From Pedobacter ginsenosidimutans (GTDB lineage: Bacteria > Bacteroidota > Bacteroidia > Sphingobacteriales > Sphingobacteriaceae), in contig NZ_LMZQ01000010.1 in NCBI RefSeq assembly GCF_001442625.1, positions 98,622 to 162,621 on the forward strand: a DNA stretch of 64,000 nucleotides, read 5' to 3'. The translations under genes and the position numbers were made by a program. Position 1 is the stretch's first letter; each line of letters starts with the position of its first letter. This document shows, piece after piece, positions 16,786-25,892 of this stretch. Under the pieces are notes generated by a model, which made no database searches, was not told the origin of the DNA, and was given only the letters and a program-made list of their open reading frames with translations.

Positions 16786-18495
16786 CTATTTGATATCGCC
16801 AGCAAATTTCCATCGGGTACTGAAATTTTCGGGCAGTTGCTGGTTGGTTAACAAGGCCCTTACCATTTCTACAGGCATATTATTTTCGCGGAGAATGCGA
16901 TTATGAAACTCGATATTGGTCATTTTACCACTTTGCACCAGCTCTTTGTGTAATGCCCTGAACTGTAATCCACCTAACATGTACCCAATTTGATATAAGG
17001 GGCCATAGCCTCCGGTAAACGATCTACGTACTTCTGCTGCTGCATTGGCACGTTCAAAACCCACCCGATCTACCAAAAAGTCGATACACTGCTGAGGTGT
17101 CCATTTGCCTAAATGGTAGTTCATCGAAAAAATAATACGCGCACAACGGTGCATGCGCCAAAAAAGCATCCCAATTTTATCCTCTGGAGACTTTGCAAAG
17201 TTCTGGTCCCACAATAACATCTCCCAATACAGCGACCAACCTTCCGTCCAGAAAGGTGTACCAAATACCTTGCGGTAAGGTTTGTAGCGGCTTTGCATAA
17301 AATACTGAAGGTTGTGCCCGGGAATAAGCTCATGAAAAACTACAGCTCTAGAAAAATGCCTGTTATTGCCACGCAAAGTCATCATTTTGGCATCCTCGGT
17401 CATGTCTTCTGTTGGATAGGCAATTAATACCGATTCGCCACCCAGAAAAAACGGGGCAAACAATTGTTCCTTCGGACTTAGCATGCGCATGCGCCAGCCT
17501 TCTTTGGCCAAAGCTGGAATGGCAATGAGTTTATTTTTCTCTACAAAGTCTATGGCTTCGTTAGCCAGTTCATAAACCAGTTCGGGCTGTTTCCCTAATT
17601 CAGGATAATCGGTTTTTACTTTTTCCAGTGCTTTTTTCCAGTCATTACCAAAGCCCATTTGTTGCGAGGCTTTAAGCATTTCGGCATCACACCAGGCAAA
17701 TTCCCTCATGGCAATGGCCTCAATCTGCTCAGGGGTATAGGCAATCATCTCATCTTTTAAACTGCTTAATAAAGCTGTTCTTCCTATCGGATTGCCAATA
17801 ATGCCACTTCCATCGTCTTTGGCATCTGAAGGTTTTGCTATTTTACCCAATACAGCTGCATAATCCTTTAATGCATCTACTACATCAGGATAAACTGCTT
17901 TGGTGGCTTTGGTAAATTGCGGATCGTAACCATCATAAAATTTATAGGCTTCGGTAAATACAGCCAGGTATTGATTAACAGTTTCCTGTGCCCAGGAAGC
18001 CTGTAGTGGCGTAACCGCCAAGTCCTTGTTTTCTACAGCTCTTGTGGTTTTCTGAATAGCCTCTTTCAGTTGTTCGAATTGTTCTTTGGTAATTTTACCA
18101 TCTTGTTGCTGACCAATCCTTCGCTTTGCTTCAAAATCCAATAATATTTTGGCAAAAGGCAAAGTGAAAATGCTGCTTCTAAATTCGGCGTTGTTCTGTT
18201 GCAAACTTGCAGAATCTGATCGGATATCGCGTTTAAGCAAAATATAATCTACCCTTTCATTTACAGTTAGCTTGTTAAAAGGCAATGCCTTTAATTGTTT
18301 TTGCCATTCAATATAAAAGCGCTCCATCCGCTTAAAGTATTCCTCCGATCGCTTGAGCGTATATTTACGGTTAAGCATGGTCTCGTCTGATTGATATTGA
18401 TTAATCAGCGGACTCACCAGGCTGGCTTCATTAGTTTGAGCGTGTAATTGTAGGGTAACTGTTAGAAACAAAAACAACGGAAATAGTTTATGCAT
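16786..18495 (-). CDS. DUF885-family putative metallopeptidase
   Basis: About 569 residues from the chosen start MHKLFPLFLFL, which begins a clear signal peptide ending LQLHAQ. An upstream in-frame Met at 18510 would add five residues. The DUF885 family has the zinc-site-like motif HELIPGH, here VVFHELIPGHNLQYF, with a downstream FWTEGWSLYWEML block that supplies the Glu expected of gluzincin-like peptidases. It is predicted to be a secreted or periplasmic peptidase; substrates are unknown. The GAF gene lies just upstream in the same direction (104 bases), and a broken copy of that gene lies downstream. Confidence 0.87.
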   Translation of the reverse strand: MHKLFPLFLFLTVTLQLHAQTNEASLVSPLINQYQSDETMLNRKYTLKRSEEYFKRMERFYIEWQKQLKALPFNKLTVNERVDYILLKRDIRSDSASLQQNNAEFRSSIFTLPFAKILLDFEAKRRIGQQQDGKITKEQFEQLKEAIQKTTRAVENKDLAVTPLQASWAQETVNQYLAVFTEAYKFYDGYDPQFTKATKAVYPDVVDALKDYAAVLGKIAKPSDAKDDGSGIIGNPIGRTALLSSLKDEMIAYTPEQIEAIAMREFAWCDAEMLKASQQMGFGNDWKKALEKVKTDYPELGKQPELVYELANEAIDFVEKNKLIAIPALAKEGWRMRMLSPKEQLFAPFFLGGESVLIAYPTEDMTEDAKMMTLRGNNRHFSRAVVFHELIPGHNLQYFMQSRYKPYRKVFGTPFWTEGWSLYWEMLLWDQNFAKSPEDKIGMLFWRMHRCARIIFSMNYHLGKWTPQQCIDFLVDRVGFERANAAAEVRRSFTGGYGPLYQIGYMLGGLQFRALHKELVQSGKMTNIEFHNRILRENNMPVEMVRALLTNQQLPENFSTRWKFAGDIK

Positions 18496-18613
18496 AGCGA
18501 TTGGGGGCATGTTTGATTAGCTGACGCAATATAGCTAAACCGCTAAGTATTTGCGGCAGGGTGCCCGTGTAACTTATTGAAGATATTAGACTAAGGAAGT
18601 CCAAATTAAATGT

Positions 18614-20974
18614 TTAAAAGATGGTTAAGCGCAATGCCTTTAATCCACTTAGTCCTTGTAAATCTTCCAAATCAAGATCTTCAGTCTCGGGTTTCAATAC
18701 ACCAGTTTCCTGCAGATATTTCACAAATGGCAGGTAATCATCAATATCTCTTTTATTGAAATAGATCAATGCCAGTTTATCGGGCTGGGTAAGGCGCTCC
18801 TGCGAATTGCGAACAAGTATTTTATCAATCCTTTTTTTGATCATCTGATACCTGATATTATATGCGCCTTCTACATCGAACTTCCGCTCGTCGATCCTAA
18901 AGCTAATGTCTATTGGATGGTTATGGATAAAGATAAGTTGTGTGGTGGCCAGCTTAACGGCCAACTCGGGCTGGAGCTGCTGAACCATTTTGGCAATCTC
19001 AGCCATTGATGATAGTTGCCATAACCGTATATTTTTAAGATGGAAGTGATTAAAAATCCGATCAGGTGCGATAGACTGCCCGATATAGATATCGTATTCA
19101 ACACCATCTGTTCTGAATTTTTCGAAATAACAGGGATAAGAATCTTGCAGTTTTTCGCGTTCACTTTCAAAATAATTGTTAATGGCTGTATTAATCAGCT
19201 GCATAGATGTTTCCAGAGCATGCCGATGTTTATACACCTCGCCATGAGGTGCCGAAATGCGATCAAGATATTTACCGATTACTTGTTGGGTATTAGGATG
19301 CGATTGGGAAATGAGCTTTAGGTAATCGCTGGTTTCTTCTTTAAGAAAAATATTGAGACTGTTTTCATCAGTTGTATTCAGCTCATCGCCCTGCAAAATA
19401 TCACTCCATTTATTGCAGTTAAAGATAATTTCTACCAGCAAAGCATCACTATAAGTTTTGCTCAGCTCTTCCAGCGTTTCACGAAACAGGCTCAGGTGCA
19501 GGCTCAGATCGGCCTTACTGGCTGTATTACGTTCAGTAGTAGAATTTCTAATATCTATTGCACCATAAAAAGGGTAAACGTCTGCAAAACTAATATCCTC
19601 GTTATGCTGTGGCAGATTCCTTTTCTTATTGTAAAGGTGATGCCATGCTGCTTCGTTAAACTTCCACTGTACAGCAGGCTGGATAGAGGTGTATTTTTCT
19701 TTGATGATGTTTTCAATCTCGAGGTTAAATTCGTCGATATAGACCTGTAAGAGTTGAGCAATAGGTGCTAATACGGGCTCCAATAAAGTAATTTTCTTTT
19801 CATCGAAAGTTTCGCCAACCCAGGTATGCATCCCCAGTACACCTACCAAAATCTGGTTATGAAATACGGGTATTAGCGCCATCGATTTTACATTCAATTC
19901 CCTAAACCTGTCTAACCAGGGAAACATCTCTTTGCTTTCGGCCCAGATATCGGGTGAGTAAAACGAATTCGGATTTGCAGCATAACCTTCGGCAATCTGC
20001 CGAAAAGCTTCAGGACTTAAAGTTTCTTCGCCCCACACCGAAAACAACAGGCCACTCCCTCCTTTTACATACCCATAAACCATTTTGTTGTTTACCCTTA
20101 CGAAAGGGAAAAGATCGAATTGGATATTGGCATTTTGCACCAACACTTTAAGCGATTGTATCACTTCTCCATAAGCAACCCCCTCGCTGCCCGGCACGCG
20201 GCTCAACCTCACACTTTTAATATTTTCTACAGCCTGTTTGGCGGTAACATCAGTAATGGTAAGCACCGAAACACCTCTAAGCTCAAAAAGAGTTAGTGGC
20301 AATACCTGTTGTAGTTTATCCAATCCAGATTCTTCGCTCAAATATTGCTGTAACTCACGGTAACTAAGCTCGGGCAATGGCTGCTTAGCCTTAACTTCGA
20401 TAAAACTGGCATTTATACCGATATGGAAGTAACCTGGCAAGCCAGTATCAGCATTGATGCCTGAATGGTATTTTTCTTTTAAAGGCACATGAAATGCATA
20501 TAATTCGTTAAGAATGAAGGAGTAGATAAAATGCAGGTGATCATGCTGATGTTGTTCAAGCGTTTTTGAGCCGACAAAACTATTTTGATCTTTCTCTTCA
20601 TGTTCGAGTAATTCGTACATCAGCTCGGTTCCATAAAAAGTAATGGGCTGCATTGGTGCACAGAGCCCCCAAGCCTGATGATCTTCTGTTAAAAGTGCTG
20701 GGGAAAGACAGGCATACATATGTTCCAGCAGTAATTCGTGCTGATAAATATCTTCAATAGCGATAACCTGTTCATCAATTCCCTGTTTTTTAAATTCTTT
20801 TAAGGCATTGCTATAAAGAATAGATTTTACGGTCCGTTCTTCTTTAATTTTTCGTTGCAGGTATTTGATAAAAGCACCAAAAGAGATAGCCGAATCTACT
20901 TGAGGTAAATCTGGGTAATTTCGGGCATGATTAAATAAACGCTTCTTCATCTCTTTAAACTTTAAACCATACAA
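18614..20974 (-). CDS. GAF-domain protein, Bacteroidota type
   Basis: The protein has 786 residues and no signal peptide. A GAF-like sensor domain is visible at about residues 320-430 (SMALIPVFHNQILVGVLGMH, then FDEKKITLLEPVLAPIAQLL). The flanking N- and C-terminal regions are helical and charged, without kinase, cyclase or HTH motifs. I do not recognise an output domain, so the signal and effect are unknown. A second start, MKKRLFNHARN, lies eight codons later and is equally likely. The last ~60 residues are duplicated as a pseudogene at 16568-16775. Confidence 0.75.
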   Translation of the reverse strand: MYGLKFKEMKKRLFNHARNYPDLPQVDSAISFGAFIKYLQRKIKEERTVKSILYSNALKEFKKQGIDEQVIAIEDIYQHELLLEHMYACLSPALLTEDHQAWGLCAPMQPITFYGTELMYELLEHEEKDQNSFVGSKTLEQHQHDHLHFIYSFILNELYAFHVPLKEKYHSGINADTGLPGYFHIGINASFIEVKAKQPLPELSYRELQQYLSEESGLDKLQQVLPLTLFELRGVSVLTITDVTAKQAVENIKSVRLSRVPGSEGVAYGEVIQSLKVLVQNANIQFDLFPFVRVNNKMVYGYVKGGSGLLFSVWGEETLSPEAFRQIAEGYAANPNSFYSPDIWAESKEMFPWLDRFRELNVKSMALIPVFHNQILVGVLGMHTWVGETFDEKKITLLEPVLAPIAQLLQVYIDEFNLEIENIIKEKYTSIQPAVQWKFNEAAWHHLYNKKRNLPQHNEDISFADVYPFYGAIDIRNSTTERNTASKADLSLHLSLFRETLEELSKTYSDALLVEIIFNCNKWSDILQGDELNTTDENSLNIFLKEETSDYLKLISQSHPNTQQVIGKYLDRISAPHGEVYKHRHALETSMQLINTAINNYFESEREKLQDSYPCYFEKFRTDGVEYDIYIGQSIAPDRIFNHFHLKNIRLWQLSSMAEIAKMVQQLQPELAVKLATTQLIFIHNHPIDISFRIDERKFDVEGAYNIRYQMIKKRIDKILVRNSQERLTQPDKLALIYFNKRDIDDYLPFVKYLQETGVLKPETEDLDLEDLQGLSGLKALRLTIF

Positions 20975-21032
20975 TTAATTGAACTGCAAAAGATTGGCTA
21001 GTACTAAGATAAAAAATAGATGTGAGAAATTG

Positions 21033-22754
21033 CTACCAGCCAATGGCCTTATCATCTCCCCTCGGGTCGGCACCGCCCTGATAATTTCCCCATTTAGTTT
21101 TTAAGATGGCATCAACCCTGCCGATTGGGCCTCTAGGCAAAATTTTATAGCCTTTTGCTTTTAATTTTTCTATTGATAAGCTATCGATAGCATCTTTTTC
21201 TATATACACCTCATCTGGTAACCATTGGTGATGAAATTTTTTAGCAGCTACCGCCGATTGCATCGACATGTCAAAATCGATTACATTTATAATGGTTTGA
21301 AATACGGATGTTATAATGGTTGAACCACCTGGAGTACCCACCACCATAAATAATTTCCCATCTTTCTCTACAATACTCGGTGTCATAGAACTTAACATTC
21401 GTTTATTGGGTGCAATTGCATTGGCTTCGCCACCAACTAAACCGTACATATTCGGTGCGCCAGGTTTAACGGAGAAGTCATCCATTTCGTTATTTAGCAG
21501 AAATCCTGCTCCTTTTACAGCAACTAACGATCCGTAAGAACCATTTAAGGTAGTGGTAATCGAAACGGCGTTTCCATCGCGGTCTACAATAGAGAAATGT
21601 GTGGTCTCTTCGTGTTCTGCTCCTTTTATTTCGCCGGCCAAAACAGCGCTGCTTGGTGTTGCTGCTGCCCAGTTAAAGTTTGACATGCGTTTTTTATTAT
21701 AATCGGCGCTCAACATTTGCTGTTGTGGAACAGCGTAAAAATCAGGATCGCCTAAATGTGTTGCCCGATCGGCATACACTCTTCTTTCGGCTTCTACAAT
21801 TACCTGAACTGTAGAATCTGCATTATGCCCCCACCTTTTTAATGGAAAATTTTCTACACTTTGCAGCAATTGAATCAAGGCAATGCCTCCACTCGAAGTT
21901 GGCGGCATGGTGATAACCTTATAGCCTCTATAGTTACCCGTTATGGGTTTACGCCAGGTAGCGTGATAATTTTGTAAATCTTCTTTTGTAATAAGTCCTT
22001 GGCCTCGTTGCATTTCTGCCACAAGTGAATCGGCTACAGCGCCTTCATAAAAACCTGCTCTACCTTTTTCCTGGATCAGTTTTAGCGTATTACCGAGTTC
22101 TTTTTGAACCAAAAGGTCATTTTCTTGCCAGGTACCCTCTAAATTTACGAAGGCCGTTCCATCTGGATTAAAATCCATAAACTTTCTATGCAAACCATTC
22201 AATTCACTTGCTTGCCGCTTAGTAATTTTGAAGCCATCTTGCGCCAAATTTATTGCCGGTTGCAATACCTGTGCCCAAGAAAGTTTCCCATATTTTTTGT
22301 GTGCCTCTACCATACCATCTACTGATCCTGGTACGCCCGCAGCTAAGTGCCCGTATAAACTTTTATCTACAATTGGATTGCCAGCAGAATCGAGATACAT
22401 ATCTCTACTGGCTGCCGCAGCTGCTTTTTCTCTAAAATCTAAAGCATTTATTTCGCCATTTGCACCGCGGTATACCATAAAACCGCCCCCGCCAATGTTC
22501 CCTGCATTTGGATAAACCACAGCAAGAGCAAACTGAACAGCAACAGCTGCATCAACCGCATTCCCACCCTTTTTTAAAATATCTATTCCTACTTGCGATG
22601 CTTCTGGATGGGCAGAAACCACCATCCCATTTTTATATTCACCGCTGTTGTTTTTACCCAATTGCCCGGTTACGCAACCAGCCAATAACAGCACAACACT
22701 TAGGTATATTAACGATTTTTTAATACTATTGAGGGGCCTTATAGTTTTCTGCAT
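21033..22754 (-). CDS. ggt: Gamma-glutamyltransferase, lipoprotein form
   Basis: The protein has 573 residues. It hydrolyses or transfers the gamma-glutamyl group of glutathione and related compounds outside the cytoplasm. A lipobox LLLAGC gives Cys27 as the lipid anchor. The precursor self-cleaves before the first Thr of TTHFSIVDRDGNAVS, which becomes the nucleophile of the small subunit. The GGxxIITSVFQ and PNKRMLSSMTPSIV blocks are family marks. Its first 29 bases overlap the end of the acyl-CoA synthetase gene upstream, so translation may be coupled, although the functions are unrelated. Confidence 0.92.
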   Translation of the reverse strand: MQKTIRPLNSIKKSLIYLSVVLLLAGCVTGQLGKNNSGEYKNGMVVSAHPEASQVGIDILKKGGNAVDAAVAVQFALAVVYPNAGNIGGGGFMVYRGANGEINALDFREKAAAAASRDMYLDSAGNPIVDKSLYGHLAAGVPGSVDGMVEAHKKYGKLSWAQVLQPAINLAQDGFKITKRQASELNGLHRKFMDFNPDGTAFVNLEGTWQENDLLVQKELGNTLKLIQEKGRAGFYEGAVADSLVAEMQRGQGLITKEDLQNYHATWRKPITGNYRGYKVITMPPTSSGGIALIQLLQSVENFPLKRWGHNADSTVQVIVEAERRVYADRATHLGDPDFYAVPQQQMLSADYNKKRMSNFNWAAATPSSAVLAGEIKGAEHEETTHFSIVDRDGNAVSITTTLNGSYGSLVAVKGAGFLLNNEMDDFSVKPGAPNMYGLVGGEANAIAPNKRMLSSMTPSIVEKDGKLFMVVGTPGGSTIITSVFQTIINVIDFDMSMQSAVAAKKFHHQWLPDEVYIEKDAIDSLSIEKLKAKGYKILPRGPIGRVDAILKTKWGNYQGGADPRGDDKAIGW

Positions 22755-24501
22755 CTTTATATATTTTTTCGATTACTTCGTTGTTTTTTTCGGTAATCAC
22801 TTTTCTTTTCAAACTTAATTTTGGGGTAAGCTCGCCGCCATCTATGCTCCACTCTTTAGGTAACAAGGCAAACCTTTTTACCTGCTCCCATTTACCAAAA
22901 CCTACATTTGCCGCTTCGATAACCTCGTTATATTTAGTGAGTACCTGTTCGTTTTTAATAATCTCTTCGTTCGAGGTAAAAGTAATACCTTTTCTTCCTG
23001 CCCAGGTTTTTAAGGTTTCGAAATTTGGAACAATCAGTGCAGAAGGGAATTTTCTATTTTCGCCCAAAACCATAATCTGTTCTATAAAAATCGATTCTTT
23101 ATATTTATTCTCCAGCATTTGTGGGGCAACATATTTACCGCCTGCTGTTTTAAACATTTCTTTTTTACGGTCGGTAATTTTTAAAAAGCGACCATCAACC
23201 AGTTCTCCAATATCTCCAGTATGGAACCATCCCTCTTTATCCACTGCCTCATCGGTTAAATCAGGTCGGTTGTAATAACCTTTCATTACCTGGTGCCCTC
23301 TGGTTAAAACTTCGCCATCCTGCGCTATTTTAACTTCCACACCTTTAATTACCTCACCAACGGTGCCAAACATGGTTCCGCCGAAATGATTAACCGTAAT
23401 TACAGGTGAAGTTTCGGTTAGTCCGTATCCTTCAAAAACAGGCATACCAGCGGCCCAGAAAATTCTGGCCAAACGCGGATTTAGCGCCGCTCCACCCGAT
23501 ACAATCACTACAATTTCGCCACCTAAAGCTTCCTGCCATTTTTTAAAAACCAGTTTACGGGCAATTCCAAGTTTAAAGTTATACCAGGCCCCTGCATCAA
23601 TTGTATATTTTTCAGCCAAAGCTACCGACCAGAAGAAAATCCCTTTTTTAATCCCTGTTAATGCTTTTCCTTTCTCCATTATCTTATCGTACACTTTTTC
23701 GAGAAGCCTTGGAACGGTAGAGAACACATTGGGTTTTACATGCTGAATATCGGCTACAATGGTTTCCATACTTTCGGCATAATAAATTCCTGTATAATTA
23801 AACAGATATAAATAAATGATCATCCGCTCAAAAATGTGCGAAAGTGGCAAAAAGCTTAACCCTTTTTTAACGCCTTCGGGTATCACCACAGCCGAGTTAA
23901 CAAAATTTGCAACCAGGTTATGATGCGTTAGCATTACACCTTTTGGTGTACCCGTGGTGCCAGATGTATAAATTAGGGTCAATACATCTTCAGGGGCAAC
24001 TTTAGCGCGATATTCTTCTAAATCAATATCTGTACTTGCTTTGCCCAATTCAATTAATGTATTCCAGTTTTCGGTTTCTGTAATTTCATTAAAACTATAA
24101 ATCTTAATTGCTGGGTTAATTGCATCAGCACAAGGCTTAATTTTCTTATACAAATCTTCATCGGCTACAAAAATAATGGCAATATCTGCATCCTTTAAGA
24201 TAAACTGGATATCATGCTCGGCCAGGGTTGGATATAATGGAATCTGATAGGCACCGATCTGGTTGGCTGCGAAATCGGCAATATTCCACTCCGGTCTATT
24301 GTGCGACATTACAGCAACCCTACCTCCTTTTCCTATACCTTGTTTAATTAATCCGCGGCTTAGGTTATCTACGGCAGTACAAAAATCGGCTGTACTATAA
24401 TTTATCCATTTTCCGTTAATTTTTCCGCTGATGAATTCTTGCTTTGGATTTTCGAGGCTATATTTCAAAAGATCAAAAACCCGTTTAATTTCTGCCGCCA
24501 T
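22726..24501 (-). CDS. Long-chain fatty acid--CoA ligase (AMP-forming)
   Basis: The protein has 591 residues. It activates long-chain fatty acids with ATP and CoA, feeding beta-oxidation or lipid synthesis. The AMP-binding P-loop is LTLIYTSGTTGTPKGVMLTH. YGLTETSPVI and GWFHTGDIGEL are the other adenylation core motifs, and LKITDRKKEMFKTAGGKYV is the hinge and C-terminal domain start. The size and the insertion around IFERMIIYLYLFNYTGIYY fit the FadD15-like bacterial group. The beta-oxidation operon lies about 9 kb away and is a likely partner. The 253-base gap upstream (24502-24754) holds the divergent promoters only. Confidence 0.91.
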   Translation of the reverse strand: MAAEIKRVFDLLKYSLENPKQEFISGKINGKWINYSTADFCTAVDNLSRGLIKQGIGKGGRVAVMSHNRPEWNIADFAANQIGAYQIPLYPTLAEHDIQFILKDADIAIIFVADEDLYKKIKPCADAINPAIKIYSFNEITETENWNTLIELGKASTDIDLEEYRAKVAPEDVLTLIYTSGTTGTPKGVMLTHHNLVANFVNSAVVIPEGVKKGLSFLPLSHIFERMIIYLYLFNYTGIYYAESMETIVADIQHVKPNVFSTVPRLLEKVYDKIMEKGKALTGIKKGIFFWSVALAEKYTIDAGAWYNFKLGIARKLVFKKWQEALGGEIVVIVSGGAALNPRLARIFWAAGMPVFEGYGLTETSPVITVNHFGGTMFGTVGEVIKGVEVKIAQDGEVLTRGHQVMKGYYNRPDLTDEAVDKEGWFHTGDIGELVDGRFLKITDRKKEMFKTAGGKYVAPQMLENKYKESIFIEQIMVLGENRKFPSALIVPNFETLKTWAGRKGITFTSNEEIIKNEQVLTKYNEVIEAANVGFGKWEQVKRFALLPKEWSIDGGELTPKLSLKRKVITEKNNEVIEKIYKDAENYKAPQ

Positions 24502-24754
24502 ATGAATTGTATATTATTTGGTTAAGTTAAAAAATCAAACATAAAGATTAACATCTATATGCCTTTTTAATGAAAATAATACCTCGTAGTTAATAAAACG
24601 CTGTATTTACTTTTCGTAAAAAAAATTTAAATAAACTTAGCGATTACAAAATTACTATGCAAGCATTGTTTTTTATCCTTATGGATTTTTACCAAAAAAA
24701 CAGAAACGGCATTAAAGTTGTTAGGCTGATAATTATTTACAAAACATTTAAATT

Positions 24755-25219
24755 ATGAAAAAGTTATTTACAATTTTAGGATGCATTGCATTGTTTGCCC
24801 TTACTACAACAAACGTTAAAGCTCAAAACTATAAAACCGGACTAGGTTTAGGTATTGACTTTGGTGATGGTGCTACATTGGTTGGTCCTTCAGTTAGGCA
24901 TCACTTTAGCCCTAAAGCTGCACTTCAAGGTGAAGTTTTATTTGGTGGAAACTCTACTATTATCCAGGGATTTCTTCAATACAATTCATCTATCCCAGGT
25001 GCAAAAGGTTTAGACTGGTATTTAGGTGGTGGTCCATCAATTCAATTGTATGATGGTGGTTCTAGCTTTTACCTAGTTCCGATGGTTGGTTTAGATTATA
25101 AATTCTCTGGCGCACCATTGGCATTAGCATTAGACTGGAGACCAAGACTTTACATTGGCGACAACGATAGCGATTTTAACGCTGGAAGATTCGGTTTAGG
25201 CTTTAGATATACTTTCTAG
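24755..25219 (+). CDS. Small outer-membrane beta-barrel protein
   Basis: The protein has 154 residues. The signal peptide is MKKLFTILGCIALFALTTT, ending NVKAQ. The mature part is Gly-rich with alternating hydrophobic strands and ends in an aromatic residue (RFGLGFRYTF), the usual last strand of an outer-membrane barrel. It is too short for a porin. An OmpW/Omp_b-brl-like eight-stranded barrel is the best guess. Function unknown. A strong bidirectional terminator follows. Confidence 0.8.
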   Translation: MKKLFTILGCIALFALTTTNVKAQNYKTGLGLGIDFGDGATLVGPSVRHHFSPKAALQGEVLFGGNSTIIQGFLQYNSSIPGAKGLDWYLGGGPSIQLYDGGSSFYLVPMVGLDYKFSGAPLALALDWRPRLYIGDNDSDFNAGRFGLGFRYTF

Positions 25220-25262
25220 GCGAGCGCATGGCGCTGAGCGCTAAGCGTAAATTAAACGACAT

Positions 25263-25300
25263 AAAAAATCCCGTAAGAAATTAATCTTACGGGATTTTTT
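25263..25300. terminator. Bidirectional terminator hairpin, copy 1
   Basis: A perfect 16-bp stem, AAAAAATCCCGTAAGA (25263-25278) and TCTTACGGGATTTTTT (25285-25300), with a 6-base loop. A U-tract follows on both strands, so it can end the barrel gene on plus and the TonB_C-like gene on minus. Confidence 0.88.
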
Positions 25301-25334
25301 TTTTATAAACAGGTTCTAATTATGATTTAATATT

Positions 25335-25772
25335 TTAATTAGTATAACACAAGGTAACCCGTGTTCGATAGCTCATTGCTACTTTTTTATTGTTACACTG
25401 TGCGGGTTTCCATTTCGGACAGGCCTGTAATAATTTTATCATGTTACGATCCAATTGCGTATAATCTTTAGCCTCTTTCTGATAAATGCCTACGTTTTTA
25501 ACATGGCCAGAAGCATCAATTACAAAAGTTGGAAAAACAACTGATTGCAAGGACTCTTTATCTGCTCCTTTTAGTGGTACGTTAGAGATAAACCTATAAA
25601 ATTTAGCAATTCCTCCAGGAAATTCGGGCATTTCATCAACATCTGTATACACGAATAGGTGCAATTCTTTATCGTAATAGCCCTTACAAGAAGTTTGCTG
25701 TACAAAACCCTGCTTATCCTTTAAAAAAGAAAAGCTTAAAAGACACAATATAAATCCTAAATGTTTTATCAT
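25335..25772 (-). CDS. Secreted TonB C-terminal-like protein
   Basis: The protein has 145 residues. A short signal peptide (HLGFILCLLSFSFL) is followed by a TonB_C-like fold: DEMPEFPGGIAKFYRFISNV, then FPTFVIDASGHVKNVGI, then CPKWKPAQCNNKKVAMSYR. The pattern PEFPGG and G.V..V.I....W.PA is that of Bacteroidota TonB family C-terminal domains. It lacks the membrane anchor and proline linker of true TonB, so it is not an energy transducer by itself. A periplasmic partner role is guesswork. The gene sits alone between two nearly identical terminators. Confidence 0.78.
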   Translation of the reverse strand: MIKHLGFILCLLSFSFLKDKQGFVQQTSCKGYYDKELHLFVYTDVDEMPEFPGGIAKFYRFISNVPLKGADKESLQSVVFPTFVIDASGHVKNVGIYQKEAKDYTQLDRNMIKLLQACPKWKPAQCNNKKVAMSYRTRVTLCYTN

Positions 25773-25806
25773 ATACTGGTTTGTAACTGAACAAATATCT
25801 GAAATG

Positions 25807-25843
25807 AAAAATCCCTTAAGAAATTAATCTTACGGGATTTTTT
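25807..25843. terminator. Terminator hairpin, copy 2
   Basis: This is nearly the same sequence as the hairpin at 25263-25300, with one arm changed (CCCTTAAGA instead of CCCGTAAGA), giving one mismatch. The other arm, loop and U-tract are identical. It lies past the stop of the M61 peptidase gene. Confidence 0.75.
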
Positions 25844-25862
25844 ATGGAGTTTAAAATTAACC

Positions 25863-25892
25863 GAAAATTGAAAACTTTCAACTGCGAACTGC
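25863..25892. repeat. AACTG-word repeat
   Basis: The words AATTGAAAACTTTCAACTGCG form a small AACTG/CAACTG-rich piece. Similar pieces lie at 27948-27983 and 44368-44393. They look like members of a worn short interspersed family; the match is word-level only. Confidence 0.3.
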
